A stretch of 64,000 nucleotides of DNA from JANQEU01 sp965601455 (GTDB taxonomy: Bacteria > Bacteroidota > Bacteroidia > Cytophagales > Cyclobacteriaceae), in the NCBI GenBank assembly GCA_965601455.1, contig OZ271831.1:3162001-3226000 (forward strand), in the 5' to 3' direction. Position 1 is the stretch's first letter. Each line of letters begins with the position of its first letter. The translations under genes and the position numbers were made by a program. Below are positions 36,201 through 45,710 of the stretch, in pieces. The notes under the pieces were generated by a model. That model saw only the letters and a list, made by a program, of their open reading frames with translations, ran no database searches and was not told the DNA's origin.

Positions 36201-39200
36201 AAAGAGTGACACTTGTAGTAGGATTTATCCGAAGATCATTGAAAGTGGTAGCGGTCGTTCCTAATAATGTCTGAGTACCTCCGTTAAATATGGTTGTATT
36301 ACTTCCTGGTGTATATGTGCCATCGTTCCTAAATCCAGCATTTACGGTTAAATTAAAATCGTTTGCTACCAACGAACCTGTGTTTAGGATTTCCAAATTC
36401 GTGGATACAATCAAAGGTCTAATGGCCAGCTCTACTACCGGAGAATTGAAATTAGCATTGTCTATTCGGATATTAGGAAGACTCACCGCAGAGTTGATTT
36501 CGTAAGTCTCGTTCAAATCATTTTGGATCAGTACCCCACCCACGGTTCCATTGTATCCAAAATCGATGATAACATCGCTATCAACTGCTACAGCAACTTC
36601 ATCATCGATAATGAACGTTCCCAGATCAGGAGAAGCCTGTCCATTGACTATCACAAACTCGCTTCCTGTGGAAACGGTAAATGAACTGGAGTTTGGAGTA
36701 CCGGAATTGATTATTTCAAAAACTCCACGATTATCATCCGGTGCCAGGTTAACTCCAAAGAAAGCGGATCCACCGGTTTGAGTATAGGAAAGGACTCCAT
36801 CATCAGAAAACAGGTTTCTACGCAACTGAGATCCCACAATCAGATTACCTGCAGTAATTTCAATTTCCGAATTTCCAGCAGAACCGTACTCGATGTAATT
36901 ATCGGCTGAAGCTCCCCCATCCAAAATCAAATCCCCTCCAATAATGGAGATTTTCCCGTTCAGACGAATTCCATTTCCTACACCAGTACCGGTTGCAGAA
37001 ACATTTACTGTTCCGGATTGGATTTCCAAATTAGCCGTCGCTGGTATTGTAAAATCTGATCCCCCACTATTCACATCGATAGCAATCGCGGCGTCATTGA
37101 AAATCAAAGTGCCATTTTGAAGCTCTACCGGTTTTGTTAATCCACTAGCATCACCTCCAAGAGTAAACGAGTCGTTGAACGAAAAACTACTGGTTTGATC
37201 CGAACCTTTGTTCATAACCATTCGAAAAAGGTCCATGGGATTGTCGTCTCTGGTATACGTACCGTCGATATCGCCTATAAACTCCAGGATGGCATTATTG
37301 TCACCGGAATTGCCATTGAAAAGATCTATGGTATTCCCACTTTGCTGATCAATACTTCCTCCTAGTCTTAAAGTATGAGTTAATCCGGACGGTGTTGAAT
37401 TCAAAACCTCAATAACATCGTTATCACCGTCTTCCATTTGAATGTCTCCGTGTATGGTCAGCGTTCTTGCATTTCCTGAGGTCGGAAACTCAATTTCATC
37501 GTCCCCGCCATTTACAGTCATATTCAAGTCGTCTAGTACCTCAATATCCCCCTCGGCTCCATCGTTCAAGCTAAGAATAGCAGACTGCCTTACGACAAGA
37601 TCTCTTCTGACCAGGATATCTTCCTGAATGACCAATCGACGTTCTGTCCCATTTCCTCCTTTGATGTGGAGGTTTGGATATTCGTTAGGAAAACTGGTCG
37701 GTAAATTGATACTTACGTTGTTGCCAAATTCAAAATCGTAGTCAAAACGGCTATCATCTATCGCTGCAAAATCACCGAAGTCTGCAGTTAAATTAGCAGT
37801 TTGAGTCACAGAAATATCAGGATCACTGTTGCATACGGAACAATCCACCTCAACATTGAATGTGCCTTCTCCTGATATGATTCCAAGATTGATGGCCCCA
37901 CGATTTTCATCTATGGTTAATTGTGGAGTGAATGACTGATTTCTTGTAATCCAGTCACTCGAAGCATTTTGAACCGAATCCCCTCTGAAAATTATCTGAG
38001 CCACATTTGCATCCACATTTAGCAAAACCCAATGACTTCTTTGGCTTTGATCTGTTGTCTGAGGGCTAAATCCGATATATACAATATCCCCATCTTGTGG
38101 GAATGTACCAGTATTAGTTGTGGAATAATGACCGACTGTAGACCAGGTAGACGTGGCGTTCCAATTTCTACCAGGAAACTGTGTTGACTGATCGGCACTG
38201 TAGTAGATCTGTGGAGCACCGTTGAAAAGATTGGTGGTCCCATCTCCGGCTGTGTAGTTAGCATTCTCAATGATGAATCCGGAGCCCGAGCCGTCGAATT
38301 TTATTTCAAATCCTGCAATATCCCCTGTGTTTTCCTGGGACCTGGTGAAAGGATCTTCGTCAAGTACTTTTCCCGGTACGAAATCCGTGGGTAGACCAGC
38401 CGGTGTGCTGCCCCCATCGGGATCATCTACGTCGCTAGCTATAAAAGTCAGGCTATCCACGGTAGGTAATGAAGAGAAGCCTTCATGACTAAGCCTCCAA
38501 TAGTAGGTCAGCAAATTGCTGGACAACTCACCCAGATCAACCGTTTGAAGTTCATCATCGACCATTCGGATCTGAACAAATCCATCATCGGTGAGATTGC
38601 TGAGATCAACAGTAGCTGGTGTATATCTGACACCCCCGGTAGCAGTACCTATCGGATACAAAACAAAACCAGGGTCTGATGTTAGTCCGTCAAAGTAATA
38701 GTTAATCCCACCATCAGACGCATTGGCTGCTAGTTGTATCATTCTTGTACTTGAAAAATTTCCTGTACCACCTATATCATCCCTGATTGGATCCGTGGCC
38801 GTACTCCGAATGGTAATCATATTTGTTGAGGCGTCTAACAACCCATTCTGAAGATTAAGAACACTATCAACTTGTTGGTCTGATGTTAAGGATGTTCCAA
38901 ATGATCCGTCATCAATAGTCAGTATATTAAATCTACCAGTACCGTCCCCCCCAATTTCATGTACTGCACTTCCATTGGTTATTTCAATTTGTCCCGGGCT
39001 GGAAACGTCTGTGGTATGTAGGCCTGAATTTGAGATGTTACCATTGACTTGGATGGTTTTGCCATTGTCATCAATAGTTACACCGGACCCAATTGTAAGG
39101 TCACCCTGAATGACTACGGTAACGAGATCCCCTTCAAATTCCTTCTCGGTCCCACTGCCCTCAAACGATAGGTTATTAAATCCCCCGCCCAGCAAAGGAG

Positions 39201-42200
39201 TAGCTCCGTTCAATCGGATTCTTTGTATCGGTGAATCTCCCGTAAAGGAGGTCGTATTGGCACCAGGATCATATTCCCCTCCATCCTGGATGGTCATCAG
39301 ATTTCCAATTGTGATGTCCTGGTCATTCGCATCAAATCGACCGTCATTAATGATCAGGTCGTTTATCAGCACAAGCGGTTGGGCAAATTGAGCAGGAGAT
39401 GGGGTGGTACCGGAATTGTCATCAGGTAAAACTCCACCACCACCAGGTGCATCGTCATTTGCATCTTCAATATCTGAGAAAATTAGCTCACCTGAGTTTG
39501 TGTTGGTATAAGTCAAATCATACAATGGTGCCGTTGAGGAGAATTTGTAGTCTTGATTTGAGGTATGGATGATATTGATTGAACTTTCGCCGATATCATA
39601 ATTACCTTCTTTCACCCCAATTTGTACAGCAGCTCGATCCTTTCCTCTATTCCCATCAAGAGTTATATTGATTTCAGGGGGATTTGCCGGATCTGAGGCT
39701 TTTAAAATGAAATTCTGATCCTCCCATGGAATACTGAAAATGGCATGATTCCCATCGGCACCACCCTGACCAATATTCAAAGTGCCCCCGGTCATAATGA
39801 AAGAACCTCTTGGTGCTCCATCGGCCCCTGTTTTATTTCTGAACTGTGTAGTGTTTACTGTACCGCCAGACTGTTCATATACCCCTTGATTATCAATTAA
39901 TATATCTCGATTACCCGTACCAGTAAAGTCTAGTATAGCATTGTCTGATATCTTCAATTTTCCAAATGGATGAATACCCCAGTCATTGGATTTGGTCAGT
40001 CGGGAATTACTTGCAAGCCAAAGTTGCGCATCCACATCAATGATATAGTTTCTATTTCCTCCCTGGGTTGTCGGATCCGAGCCATTAGCATCGTCTTTCG
40101 ATATTTGATTAATGACGATATTGTCGCCCAACTTCAGCGTACCCGCTTCAAGACCAAGCGCTCTATGATTAGCAATGTTTGGTGTATCATCTGAGTCGTC
40201 GCTCATGTTCATCGCAATACGTCCAAGAAGCCTGAAATTTGAAGTTGAACTGGCATTGAATTCAGCGATGAAAGTTTGACTACTTCCCTTATTAATTTCA
40301 ATCCTGTAGAAGTCAGTGGTCCCGTTCATTGTGATCAGTTGATCCTCGGTACCGTTGGTTAAGAGTACCTCTACGGCTCCAAATTCAGAAACAGGAATAT
40401 CATTAGAGCCTGTGTTGTTATCGGCATCCGAAGCTGTTGGATATTTGTCTCGGTATCGGCCGTCTGCGATTGAGGTAGGGCTTAAGTTGGTAAAGGAAAC
40501 CGAGCCATCATTCGTAAAATCGCCCAATAATTCAAGTTGATGAAAGGTGAAAATGCCACTACTTCCAACTTCTTGCGAGGCATCCACGTTTCCAACCGCG
40601 ATAGCTCCTGAAGCCTCTACAATTAGATCTCCGTTTACAATCAGGGATAAAGGACTTGAATTATCATTGAAAGAATCTGATGTGTTATCGTTAATCTGGA
40701 AGGTTCCATTGATTACAGTCAGATTTCCATTGAGTGTATAATCCGACTTTAAGACAACCGTCGACGACGATGCATTTACCCGCAGGTTATTGAAGGTGCG
40801 GTCAATTGTTAGTTCATAATCCGAAACCGGGCTTTGATCCACGTATTCGACTGTTCCTCCATCCACTGATGCAAAATCAGTCACAACCCCTCCTGGAAAA
40901 TCGTTGGTTGCCAACCTGATGGTACCTTCTCCACTAATGGAATTGAAGTTATGATTGACTGTAGTACCCAGATTAATAATACCTCCATTATTTATAGTTA
41001 TCGAGGAAACGATAAGATTATCGAAGTTCAGGGTTAGCTCATCACCGTTAAGTATTGTCACATTCTCATCTACATTATTTGGATACTCACTTCCGGGATT
41101 AATTCTTAAGGTTCCAGACGGATCTGTGGTCCAGTTGTCCGGATCATTCCAGTCACCTGATTTATAGCTGTACCAGTCTGTTCCGTTCCCTGTCTGCAGA
41201 CTACTCAAATCTATCCCCCCAAATACGGCATCATTACTATCTCGTGTATCTGTGGTAAGCACTCCATCCCCATCCGCATCGGTTGATCCATCCAGACGGC
41301 CGTCATCCGGAGACACATCAGTCAGTCCTAATTCATCAACATCTTCCGTTCCATCATCGTCGTTATCCAGATCCCTGAAATCGGGGTCTCCGGTTCCATC
41401 GAGGTTTTGTGGAGCCAGGTTTGAGCTACCGAATGTTCCGACAAGTGCATCGATCTCATCCGATATGCCATCCTGATCTACGTCCGTACCGCCATCAAAC
41501 ACACCATTATCGTCTGAATCTAATCCAGTGGATTGACCACTTTCTGCAAGATCCGATAAACCACTATTGTCGGAATCCAAATCACGGAAATCTGCTACTC
41601 CGTCGGAATCATCATCATTAACTGTGAAGTTCAATGTTCCGTTATCAGCAGAAGTCTCCAGTGCATCAGCTAATCCGTTAGTGCCCACGGTTAGATCTAT
41701 CACCCCATTATCATCTGTATCCAGGCTGGTCAATGCTGTACCGCTTCCTTCCGCACCTGATTCATACAGGTCACCAATTCCATCGTTATCGCTGTCAAGA
41801 TCTCGGAAATCGTAGAAACCATCTCCATCTGAATCGACAAACGTTGCACTTCCTTCGTCTGTATTTGGAATCCCGTCATTGTCCTGATCAAGATCGTCGG
41901 CATCCGCAACACCATCTCCGTCCAGATCGGGGTCAACGGCCAGGGTAATGTAGATGTCGCTTGAGATATCCAGATTTTCAAAAATTAACTCTCCCGACGT
42001 CAGCGAGGCCGGTGATACTTCTGTAGGTGAGGAAAAGTCGGAGGCATCATCCAATAGTAAGGCATAATCATTAACATCTTCAGAGGGTAGTACGGGAATT
42101 GCTGAGATATCAACGGAGATATTATCTACATTGGTAGTAGCACCTGTTATCTGAACCTTCCAATCTCTAGCTATCCTGGCGTCAAAACTGCCGGTTCCTG

Positions 42201-44613
42201 AGGTAATTAAAGTAGTAGCGCTACCGCCATTATGTCCCCAGATAACATATTCTCCATCAGATAAACCTGCGTCCGAAACCGTAACCACTGAACCTGAACC
42301 TTCACTTTTTGATTGGGGCTGATTTAGAAGTGTACCGTTGTCAATAGCTATTCCGGCTATGTTGTTCAGATATCCTGAATTTGTTGTTGCATCCCAGACC
42401 GTGCCTCCAGAAGATGAAACGTAATTTCCCGGAAGTGAAATCCCGTATTTGATGGCCAAATACGATTCTATTCGCAATCGGTCCGAAGCGGAAAGGACAG
42501 ATTCATAATAAATGATTTCGGCTATATCTCCGTCAAATCCATAGGCACTGCTACTACCATTGAAGGTAGGAGCTTCGGAATTGGCTCCAATAAATCCGAA
42601 TCTCGGAACTTCACCCGAACTACCCAGTAGAGATCCAGATGGACTATGCGCGGACGCATCAGTGTAGTCATTACTTCCATCTAGAAATAAATTCTTAGTG
42701 TTGGACGTTGCACTGAAATCGGCGACTACCAGGTGCGAAAGACCATCTTCGGCACTAGTTGCCCCATTGGAGTCATCAATGTTTGTTCCAACATTAGTGC
42801 TTAGACCAGGATTCGCCGTATTGTTATGGTTTAATGCCAATCGAAAAAATGACGATCGATCGTAGGAAACAATAATGCCTTCATTCGTTTGACTACTCTT
42901 TACAATGGAGAAGATCGTCAATCCTTCAAGGGTGTTCGTGGTAAGGTCGTAGTTAAGATCCCGAATGGGAAGGTGAGAACTTGAACCATTGAAGGTGAGG
43001 ACCGGATTGAAGTTGATTGTTGATGTAGAATTGAAAGTTGGTCTCTCAGTCACAGCTGGTTGCTCTCCATTGTAGGCATTGCCGGACTGATCTAACCAAA
43101 ACTGAACATTATCTCCATTCTCTGCCACGTCCCCAGCAGCTTCCTGAACACCCGCATCGGCTCGAAACCAAAATGCTGGATTAGTAGACAGTCCACCAGG
43201 TTCAGTTAAGTTGAAAGCAACAGTCACAAAAATGTCTCCTGAGAAAGAAGAAAAATCGACATTGGACATGGTTAAGGTGTCATTCGAAAACGTTAAACCT
43301 GATGTGACTTCCAGAGGTGAGGAAAAGCTCTGATTGTCGTCGATGATTAAGGCAATATCACTGGACTGGTCAGGAAGTACTCCAACGTCGCTAAGATCAA
43401 TCTGGATCTCGTCCAGGTCATTCGTGCTACCCGTTATCTCAATCTTCCATACTCGATTGAGCTCATATTCAAATGAACTATTAGCCGAAGAAGAACTCCC
43501 CAACGAGGCACCATTACTTCCCCAGATGATATAATCGTTTTCTGTTAGTCCTGCATCCGTTATTCCCAGGATCGCTGATGAGTTAATACTTTGTGAGCTG
43601 TTTTGATCCAAACCAGCGTCAGCGTCTAAGGCAATGCCTCCAATACTATTATGATAAGTTTGATTGGCATCGCCATCCCATACTACCGTTACACCATCTG
43701 CTGCCAGGTAATCCCCTTCACCCGCCTCAAACGCTGTAGCATCTCCATCGGTATCACCACTTAAGGTAATTCCATATTTAATAGCAAGGTACGTTTCTAT
43801 CTGTTGTCTCTCGGTAACAGAAATCGCAGCGTCGTAGTAGATGATTTCCGCGAGATTTCCATCCAGGTAATTTGTTGGTCCGATATCATCATCGAAATTG
43901 CCATCCGATCCATCTTCTTCCGAACCTACACCGATAAATCCGTAACGTGTTCCTCCCGATCCGAATGCTGTAGTACCCGCATCCGTGCTGTTATCGACTG
44001 TCCCATCGAAGTAGAGAAACTTATTGGTTCCGGAAACAGAGGGATCCCATCTTCCTCCAAGTATGTGTGGTATGCCATCGGCCTCAATTCCATTAGATGA
44101 AGCGTTAAAATCATCGACAGTAGATCCTGAGTTCGTAGTACTTAAACCAAACCCACCGTCATTATTATGATCCGTGGCAAATCGGAAGTATTCATTTCGG
44201 TCATACGAAACAATGACTCCCTCTGCTCCATTATTGGTTGTAAGGACTGAATAGATGGTAATCGCGGTTGGTTCTGTTCCTGAAGTGTAATTCAACGAAT
44301 TGATAGGGAAACGATCATTATTTCCGTCGAAGAGAAGTGTGGGATTACCATTGATAGTGGTGGAGGCATCAAATAAGGGTCTCTCACCCACAGTAGCCTG
44401 TTCCGCATCAAATCCATTTAAAGATTGATCCAGCCAGAACTCAACGGGGTCGGTATCCTCTGCCGCATCACCGGTGCTTTCTTCCACTCCGGCATCAGCT
44501 TTGAACCATAACTCTAAATTATTGGACACCCCTCCTGGTGACTGACCCAAGACAGCAAAGACTGTCCCAAAGAGGAAGGTTGACCATATATACTTTAGAT
44601 AACTCAATTTCAT
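33253..44613 (-). CDS. Giant T9SS-exported surface protein (LamG-like, TSP3-like and beta-repeat modules)
   Basis: 3786 residues. A signal peptide (to about 24) is followed by two tandem LamG/DUF8202-like modules of about 430 residues, each beginning 'GG.S....WF.ADAGV.E..GD..E....V.FWLDQS' and containing YLAIKYGI. An acidic thrombospondin type 3-like calcium-binding block follows at about 890-1135 (DGDGVADADDLDQDNDG). Then come some 2300 residues of Asn/Asp/Gly/Thr-rich beta-strand repeats (INGNLTVINGTF, LNDGVFKILDN) that look like a long beta-helix or fibre. A fibronectin-like segment (LPVELLWLRGKEQNG) precedes the C-terminal type IX sorting domain (LEVLIYPNPASSENVNL to the end). It is probably an adhesin or gliding-related surface fibre; no catalytic motif was seen. 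Confidence 0.92.
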   Translation of the reverse strand: MKLSYLKYIWSTFLFGTVFAVLGQSPGGVSNNLELWFKADAGVEESTGDAAEDTDPVEFWLDQSLNGFDAEQATVGERPLFDASTTINGNPTLLFDGNNDRFPINSLNYTSGTEPTAITIYSVLTTNNGAEGVIVSYDRNEYFRFATDHNNDGGFGLSTTNSGSTVDDFNASSNGIEADGIPHILGGRWDPSVSGTNKFLYFDGTVDNSTDAGTTAFGSGGTRYGFIGVGSEEDGSDGNFDDDIGPTNYLDGNLAEIIYYDAAISVTERQQIETYLAIKYGITLSGDTDGDATAFEAGEGDYLAADGVTVVWDGDANQTYHNSIGGIALDADAGLDQNSSQSINSSAILGITDAGLTENDYIIWGSNGASLGSSSSANSSFEYELNRVWKIEITGSTNDLDEIQIDLSDVGVLPDQSSDIALIIDDNQSFSSPLEVTSGLTFSNDTLTMSNVDFSSFSGDIFVTVAFNLTEPGGLSTNPAFWFRADAGVQEAAGDVAENGDNVQFWLDQSGNAYNGEQPAVTERPTFNSTSTINFNPVLTFNGSSSHLPIRDLNYDLTTNTLEGLTIFSIVKSSQTNEGIIVSYDRSSFFRLALNHNNTANPGLSTNVGTNIDDSNGATSAEDGLSHLVVADFSATSNTKNLFLDGSNDYTDASAHSPSGSLLGSSGEVPRFGFIGANSEAPTFNGSSSAYGFDGDIAEIIYYESVLSASDRLRIESYLAIKYGISLPGNYVSSSGGTVWDATTNSGYLNNIAGIAIDNGTLLNQPQSKSEGSGSVVTVSDAGLSDGEYVIWGHNGGSATTLITSGTGSFDARIARDWKVQITGATTNVDNISVDISAIPVLPSEDVNDYALLLDDASDFSSPTEVSPASLTSGELIFENLDISSDIYITLAVDPDLDGDGVADADDLDQDNDGIPNTDEGSATFVDSDGDGFYDFRDLDSDNDGIGDLYESGAEGSGTALTSLDTDDNGVIDLTVGTNGLADALETSADNGTLNFTVNDDDSDGVADFRDLDSDNSGLSDLAESGQSTGLDSDDNGVFDGGTDVDQDGISDEIDALVGTFGSSNLAPQNLDGTGDPDFRDLDNDDDGTEDVDELGLTDVSPDDGRLDGSTDADGDGVLTTDTRDSNDAVFGGIDLSSLQTGNGTDWYSYKSGDWNDPDNWTTDPSGTLRINPGSEYPNNVDENVTILNGDELTLNFDNLIVSSITINNGGIINLGTTVNHNFNSISGEGTIRLATNDFPGGVVTDFASVDGGTVEYVDQSPVSDYELTIDRTFNNLRVNASSSTVVLKSDYTLNGNLTVINGTFQINDNTSDSFNDNSSPLSLIVNGDLIVEASGAIAVGNVDASQEVGSSGIFTFHQLELLGDFTNDGSVSFTNLSPTSIADGRYRDKYPTASDADNNTGSNDIPVSEFGAVEVLLTNGTEDQLITMNGTTDFYRIEINKGSSQTFIAEFNASSTSNFRLLGRIAMNMSDDSDDTPNIANHRALGLEAGTLKLGDNIVINQISKDDANGSDPTTQGGNRNYIIDVDAQLWLASNSRLTKSNDWGIHPFGKLKISDNAILDFTGTGNRDILIDNQGVYEQSGGTVNTTQFRNKTGADGAPRGSFIMTGGTLNIGQGGADGNHAIFSIPWEDQNFILKASDPANPPEINITLDGNRGKDRAAVQIGVKEGNYDIGESSINIIHTSNQDYKFSSTAPLYDLTYTNTNSGELIFSDIEDANDDAPGGGGVLPDDNSGTTPSPAQFAQPLVLINDLIINDGRFDANDQDITIGNLMTIQDGGEYDPGANTTSFTGDSPIQRIRLNGATPLLGGGFNNLSFEGSGTEKEFEGDLVTVVIQGDLTIGSGVTIDDNGKTIQVNGNISNSGLHTTDVSSPGQIEITNGSAVHEIGGDGTGRFNILTIDDGSFGTSLTSDQQVDSVLNLQNGLLDASTNMITIRSTATDPIRDDIGGTGNFSSTRMIQLAANASDGGINYYFDGLTSDPGFVLYPIGTATGGVRYTPATVDLSNLTDDGFVQIRMVDDELQTVDLGELSSNLLTYYWRLSHEGFSSLPTVDSLTFIASDVDDPDGGSTPAGLPTDFVPGKVLDEDPFTRSQENTGDIAGFEIKFDGSGSGFIIENANYTAGDGTTNLFNGAPQIYYSADQSTQFPGRNWNATSTWSTVGHYSTTNTGTFPQDGDIVYIGFSPQTTDQSQRSHWVLLNVDANVAQIIFRGDSVQNASSDWITRNQSFTPQLTIDENRGAINLGIISGEGTFNVEVDCSVCNSDPDISVTQTANLTADFGDFAAIDDSRFDYDFEFGNNVSINLPTSFPNEYPNLHIKGGNGTERRLVIQEDILVRRDLVVRQSAILSLNDGAEGDIEVLDDLNMTVNGGDDEIEFPTSGNARTLTIHGDIQMEDGDNDVIEVLNSTPSGLTHTLRLGGSIDQQSGNTIDLFNGNSGDNNAILEFIGDIDGTYTRDDNPMDLFRMVMNKGSDQTSSFSFNDSFTLGGDASGLTKPVELQNGTLIFNDAAIAIDVNSGGSDFTIPATANLEIQSGTVNVSATGTGVGNGIRLNGKISIIGGDLILDGGASADNYIEYGSAGNSEIEITAGNLIVGSQLRRNLFSDDGVLSYTQTGGSAFFGVNLAPDDNRGVFEIINSGTPNSSSFTVSTGSEFVIVNGQASPDLGTFIIDDEVAVAVDSDVIIDFGYNGTVGGVLIQNDLNETYEINSAVSLPNIRIDNANFNSPVVELAIRPLIVSTNLEILNTGSLVANDFNLTVNAGFRNDGTYTPGSNTTIFNGGTQTLLGTTATTFNDLRINPTTSVTLSNSITINGDLEVVSGILNDDGNVINLEGDLTLVTEISSDGSGNGGLTLNNLTDPQEINLSDNNAEIDHLIIDNTEGVTLRDNSGAAVSLTIDQELELNDGVFKILDNRLVFDNNAQATSSSSFDATRMISLNGVKKSDGVEREFLASTNAPAFIIPVGTPGKYTPVTLDVDDSDDPGSVLVKPINAVHPSADPTLDGPVGELDVLNYYWVCSSSSVTNFQGEIVFQYEESDANSSEQNESSWTGVRLIAPNWSKPPGAAVDDAANTITFDQSDLSSGGVTTFDGEFTAGPDIPDQLAAYRSNTNGNWSTGANWDIENDGDGLYDDGNGVPQPGTIVIIQSGDEIAMNSISDNDQNIFSIQVDGVLDVSDSDGHNFGDVSGSGTIRIATSTLPGGNYDNFFQTSMGSLDLAGNTDYTISPDFANLRGLTISGGGVKSLPAIDLNIGVGGITVIESSTLNNTTNNNDINVSGDVVLTNGTFLVGNSSVALTAQDFVINSGTYTSTGAAMDFDGDITINNGTFNSGSGNINLRGDLTLEVAATYNNGGGEVIFDGTASQTLTGDFSSEVFNNIEVNKASGDLVLAASAVIYISNTLTLNGGNINTQASGAVLRLQNGVGSIIQSSGFVSGPLQVDLSDGNSFTFPVGKGSTEKTIQIDIQNSSQSTNPLTWEVEYYNSAADTYSSGENNGIDLEAIEVNSDTDEQVLTLNGGEFWRIETGSETAIASSITLDVSNSGATSDDINDQALQVMVWDNTGGEWDHLGGVSSGAPSSGNVVSTATLSFSEKIVTSGIESGSPLPVELLWLRGKEQNGVAHLKWKTAIEINNDHFLLEHSSDGLTWSKIDKISGSGNTSKPVVYEYIHQELVFGDNYYRLSQVDYDGRSAQLDVVRIEYSPTEEFLEVLIYPNPASSENVNLRVRTTDEENQMHVTVYDLMGNRFYQQTFDVFGLFDQNLGREMHLESGIFILEVRQGNNVRKEKLLIGN
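41213..41938 (-). repeat. TSP3-like calcium-binding repeat block in the giant gene
   Basis: About 240 residues made of short repeats of the type D-x-D-x-D-G-[IV]-x-D, such as DQDNDGIPNTDE, DSDGDGFYDFRDLDSDNDGIGD and DADGDGVLTTD. In other proteins these bind calcium and stiffen a stalk. Here it separates the two N-terminal LamG-like modules from the long beta-repeat region, as a rigid spacer would. Confidence 0.85.
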
Positions 44614-44927
44614 CTCAAGGATCTTAAATCCAATTCAAAACTAGATTCCGGGTAGACATCTAGTGGACTATTTCTGCTCAGAGGGAAGTATTCTGTCTAA
44701 GCAGGAATTATTCTGTTACTGCTAATAACGTGAGTTGAATAAGGAATGTCGCGGAAAGATGAACGATTGACAAATGATTGGTATCATTTGGCAGGTTATT
44801 AGCTTTTTAAGATTATTCCATGACTAAATATAATTATTTGCGTGCCAAAGAAGCAGAATCCAAAGATTGTCTGGCCATGAGGACTCGCAATAAAATGAGA
44901 AAATCGTTAAAGGATTGTCGTACTCAA
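44614..44927. other. 314-base gap before the giant gene, mostly unassigned
   Basis: On the minus strand a TAGTTTTG box (44634-44641) lies about 20 bases before the giant gene's start but lacks a TTG at 19 bases. The plus strand holds a candidate promoter and a short open frame, listed separately. Nothing else is clear. Confidence 0.5.
44778..44807 (+). promoter_or_regulatory. Candidate promoter, plus strand
   Basis: TTG (44778-44780), 19 bases, TAGCTTTT (44800-44807): one mismatch from TTG-N19-TAnnTTTG. The predicted start, near 44814, is about 6 bases before the ATG of a 46-codon frame. Confidence 0.35.
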
Positions 44928-44960
44928 CTAGGTATTGAGCCTGATAAACCCGCCGTCTAA
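44820..44960 (+). CDS. Possible 46-residue basic small protein
   Basis: The frame starts at ATG 44820 (MTKYNYLRAKEAESKDC) and ends IEPDKPAV-stop. It has two Cys and many Lys/Arg, with no signal peptide or membrane segment. It overlaps the tail of the convergent SDR gene by 33 bases. The only support is a promoter-like sequence at the right place; it may be chance. Confidence 0.25.
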   Translation: MTKYNYLRAKEAESKDCLAMRTRNKMRKSLKDCRTQLGIEPDKPAV

Positions 44961-45701
44961 TGGATAGTCCGTTCCTGTTATAAAACCAGCCTCATCGGAA
45001 CATAGAAATAATGCCAGGCTGGCTACCTCCTCCGGTTTCGCCATCCTTCCAATCGGTTGGGTCTTAGATAGCTTTTCAAACATTTCTTTCTCCTGTCCCG
45101 GATAGGTTTTTTGAAGATAGCCATCTACAAACGGCGTATGTACTCGTCCCGGAGAAATACTATTACAGCGAATACCGAAGTCTATATAATCCTTCGCCAC
45201 CTCTATCGTCATGGTATACACTGCCCCCTTTGTTGTGCTGTAGGCAAATCGATCGGGTACGCCTACAATTGCTGCAACAGAGGCCATGTTTAGTACAGCT
45301 CCTCCTTTTTCCTTCATAAAAGGCAGACATACATGCAGCATGTGATATACGCCTTTGACATTGACAGCCAGAAGTCGATCCATGTCTTCCGGACTTGTTG
45401 TTTCCGCATTTCCTATATGAGCGATCCCTGCATTATTAACGAGGATATCCAATCGTTCGAAATCCTTCAGGACCTTAGAAATGGATTCTTTGACACTTTC
45501 AAGCGAGGATACATCGCATGATATTGCGGTTGCTTGCCCACCCTCTTCAATAATCTTACTAGCGGTATTTTTACCTCCTTCAACGTCTAAGTCAAGAATA
45601 TATACATTGGCACCCTGCCTGGCGAAAACCAAGGCGATTGCCTGACCGATTCCACTTCCACCACCGGTAACAATTGCAGTTTTGCCATCGAGCCTGAACA
45701 T
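44928..45701 (-). CDS. SDR family NAD(P)-dependent dehydrogenase
   Basis: 257 residues, classical short-chain dehydrogenase. The cofactor motif is TGGGSGIGQAIALVFARQG. Asp after the second strand (YILDLDVEGG) favours NAD+. NNAGIAHIG is present, the catalytic Ser is in LNMASVAAIVG, and Tyr/Lys are in YSTTKGAVYTM. The C-terminus (PGRVHTPFVDGYLQK, GTDYPLDGGF) is typical. Lying 9 bases after an IlvD/Edd-type sugar-acid dehydratase gene, it may oxidise a sugar or a 2-keto-3-deoxy sugar acid in a non-phosphorylative route, as with L-fucose, L-rhamnose or L-arabinose; the exact substrate is not readable. Confidence 0.92.
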   Translation of the reverse strand: MFRLDGKTAIVTGGGSGIGQAIALVFARQGANVYILDLDVEGGKNTASKIIEEGGQATAISCDVSSLESVKESISKVLKDFERLDILVNNAGIAHIGNAETTSPEDMDRLLAVNVKGVYHMLHVCLPFMKEKGGAVLNMASVAAIVGVPDRFAYSTTKGAVYTMTIEVAKDYIDFGIRCNSISPGRVHTPFVDGYLQKTYPGQEKEMFEKLSKTQPIGRMAKPEEVASLALFLCSDEAGFITGTDYPLDGGFIRLNT

Positions 45702-45710
45702 ATTTTCAAG

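Noticed and set aside
41213..41938. Short regular repeats that might suggest a CRISPR-like or minisatellite array
   Set aside because: They translate in frame to TSP3-like calcium-binding motifs inside the giant protein; unit lengths vary and there are no spacers.
33731..44100. Many open frames antisense to the giant gene
   Set aside because: They lack family features, signal peptides or promoters, and arise from the biased codon use of Asp/Asn/Gly/Thr-rich sequence.
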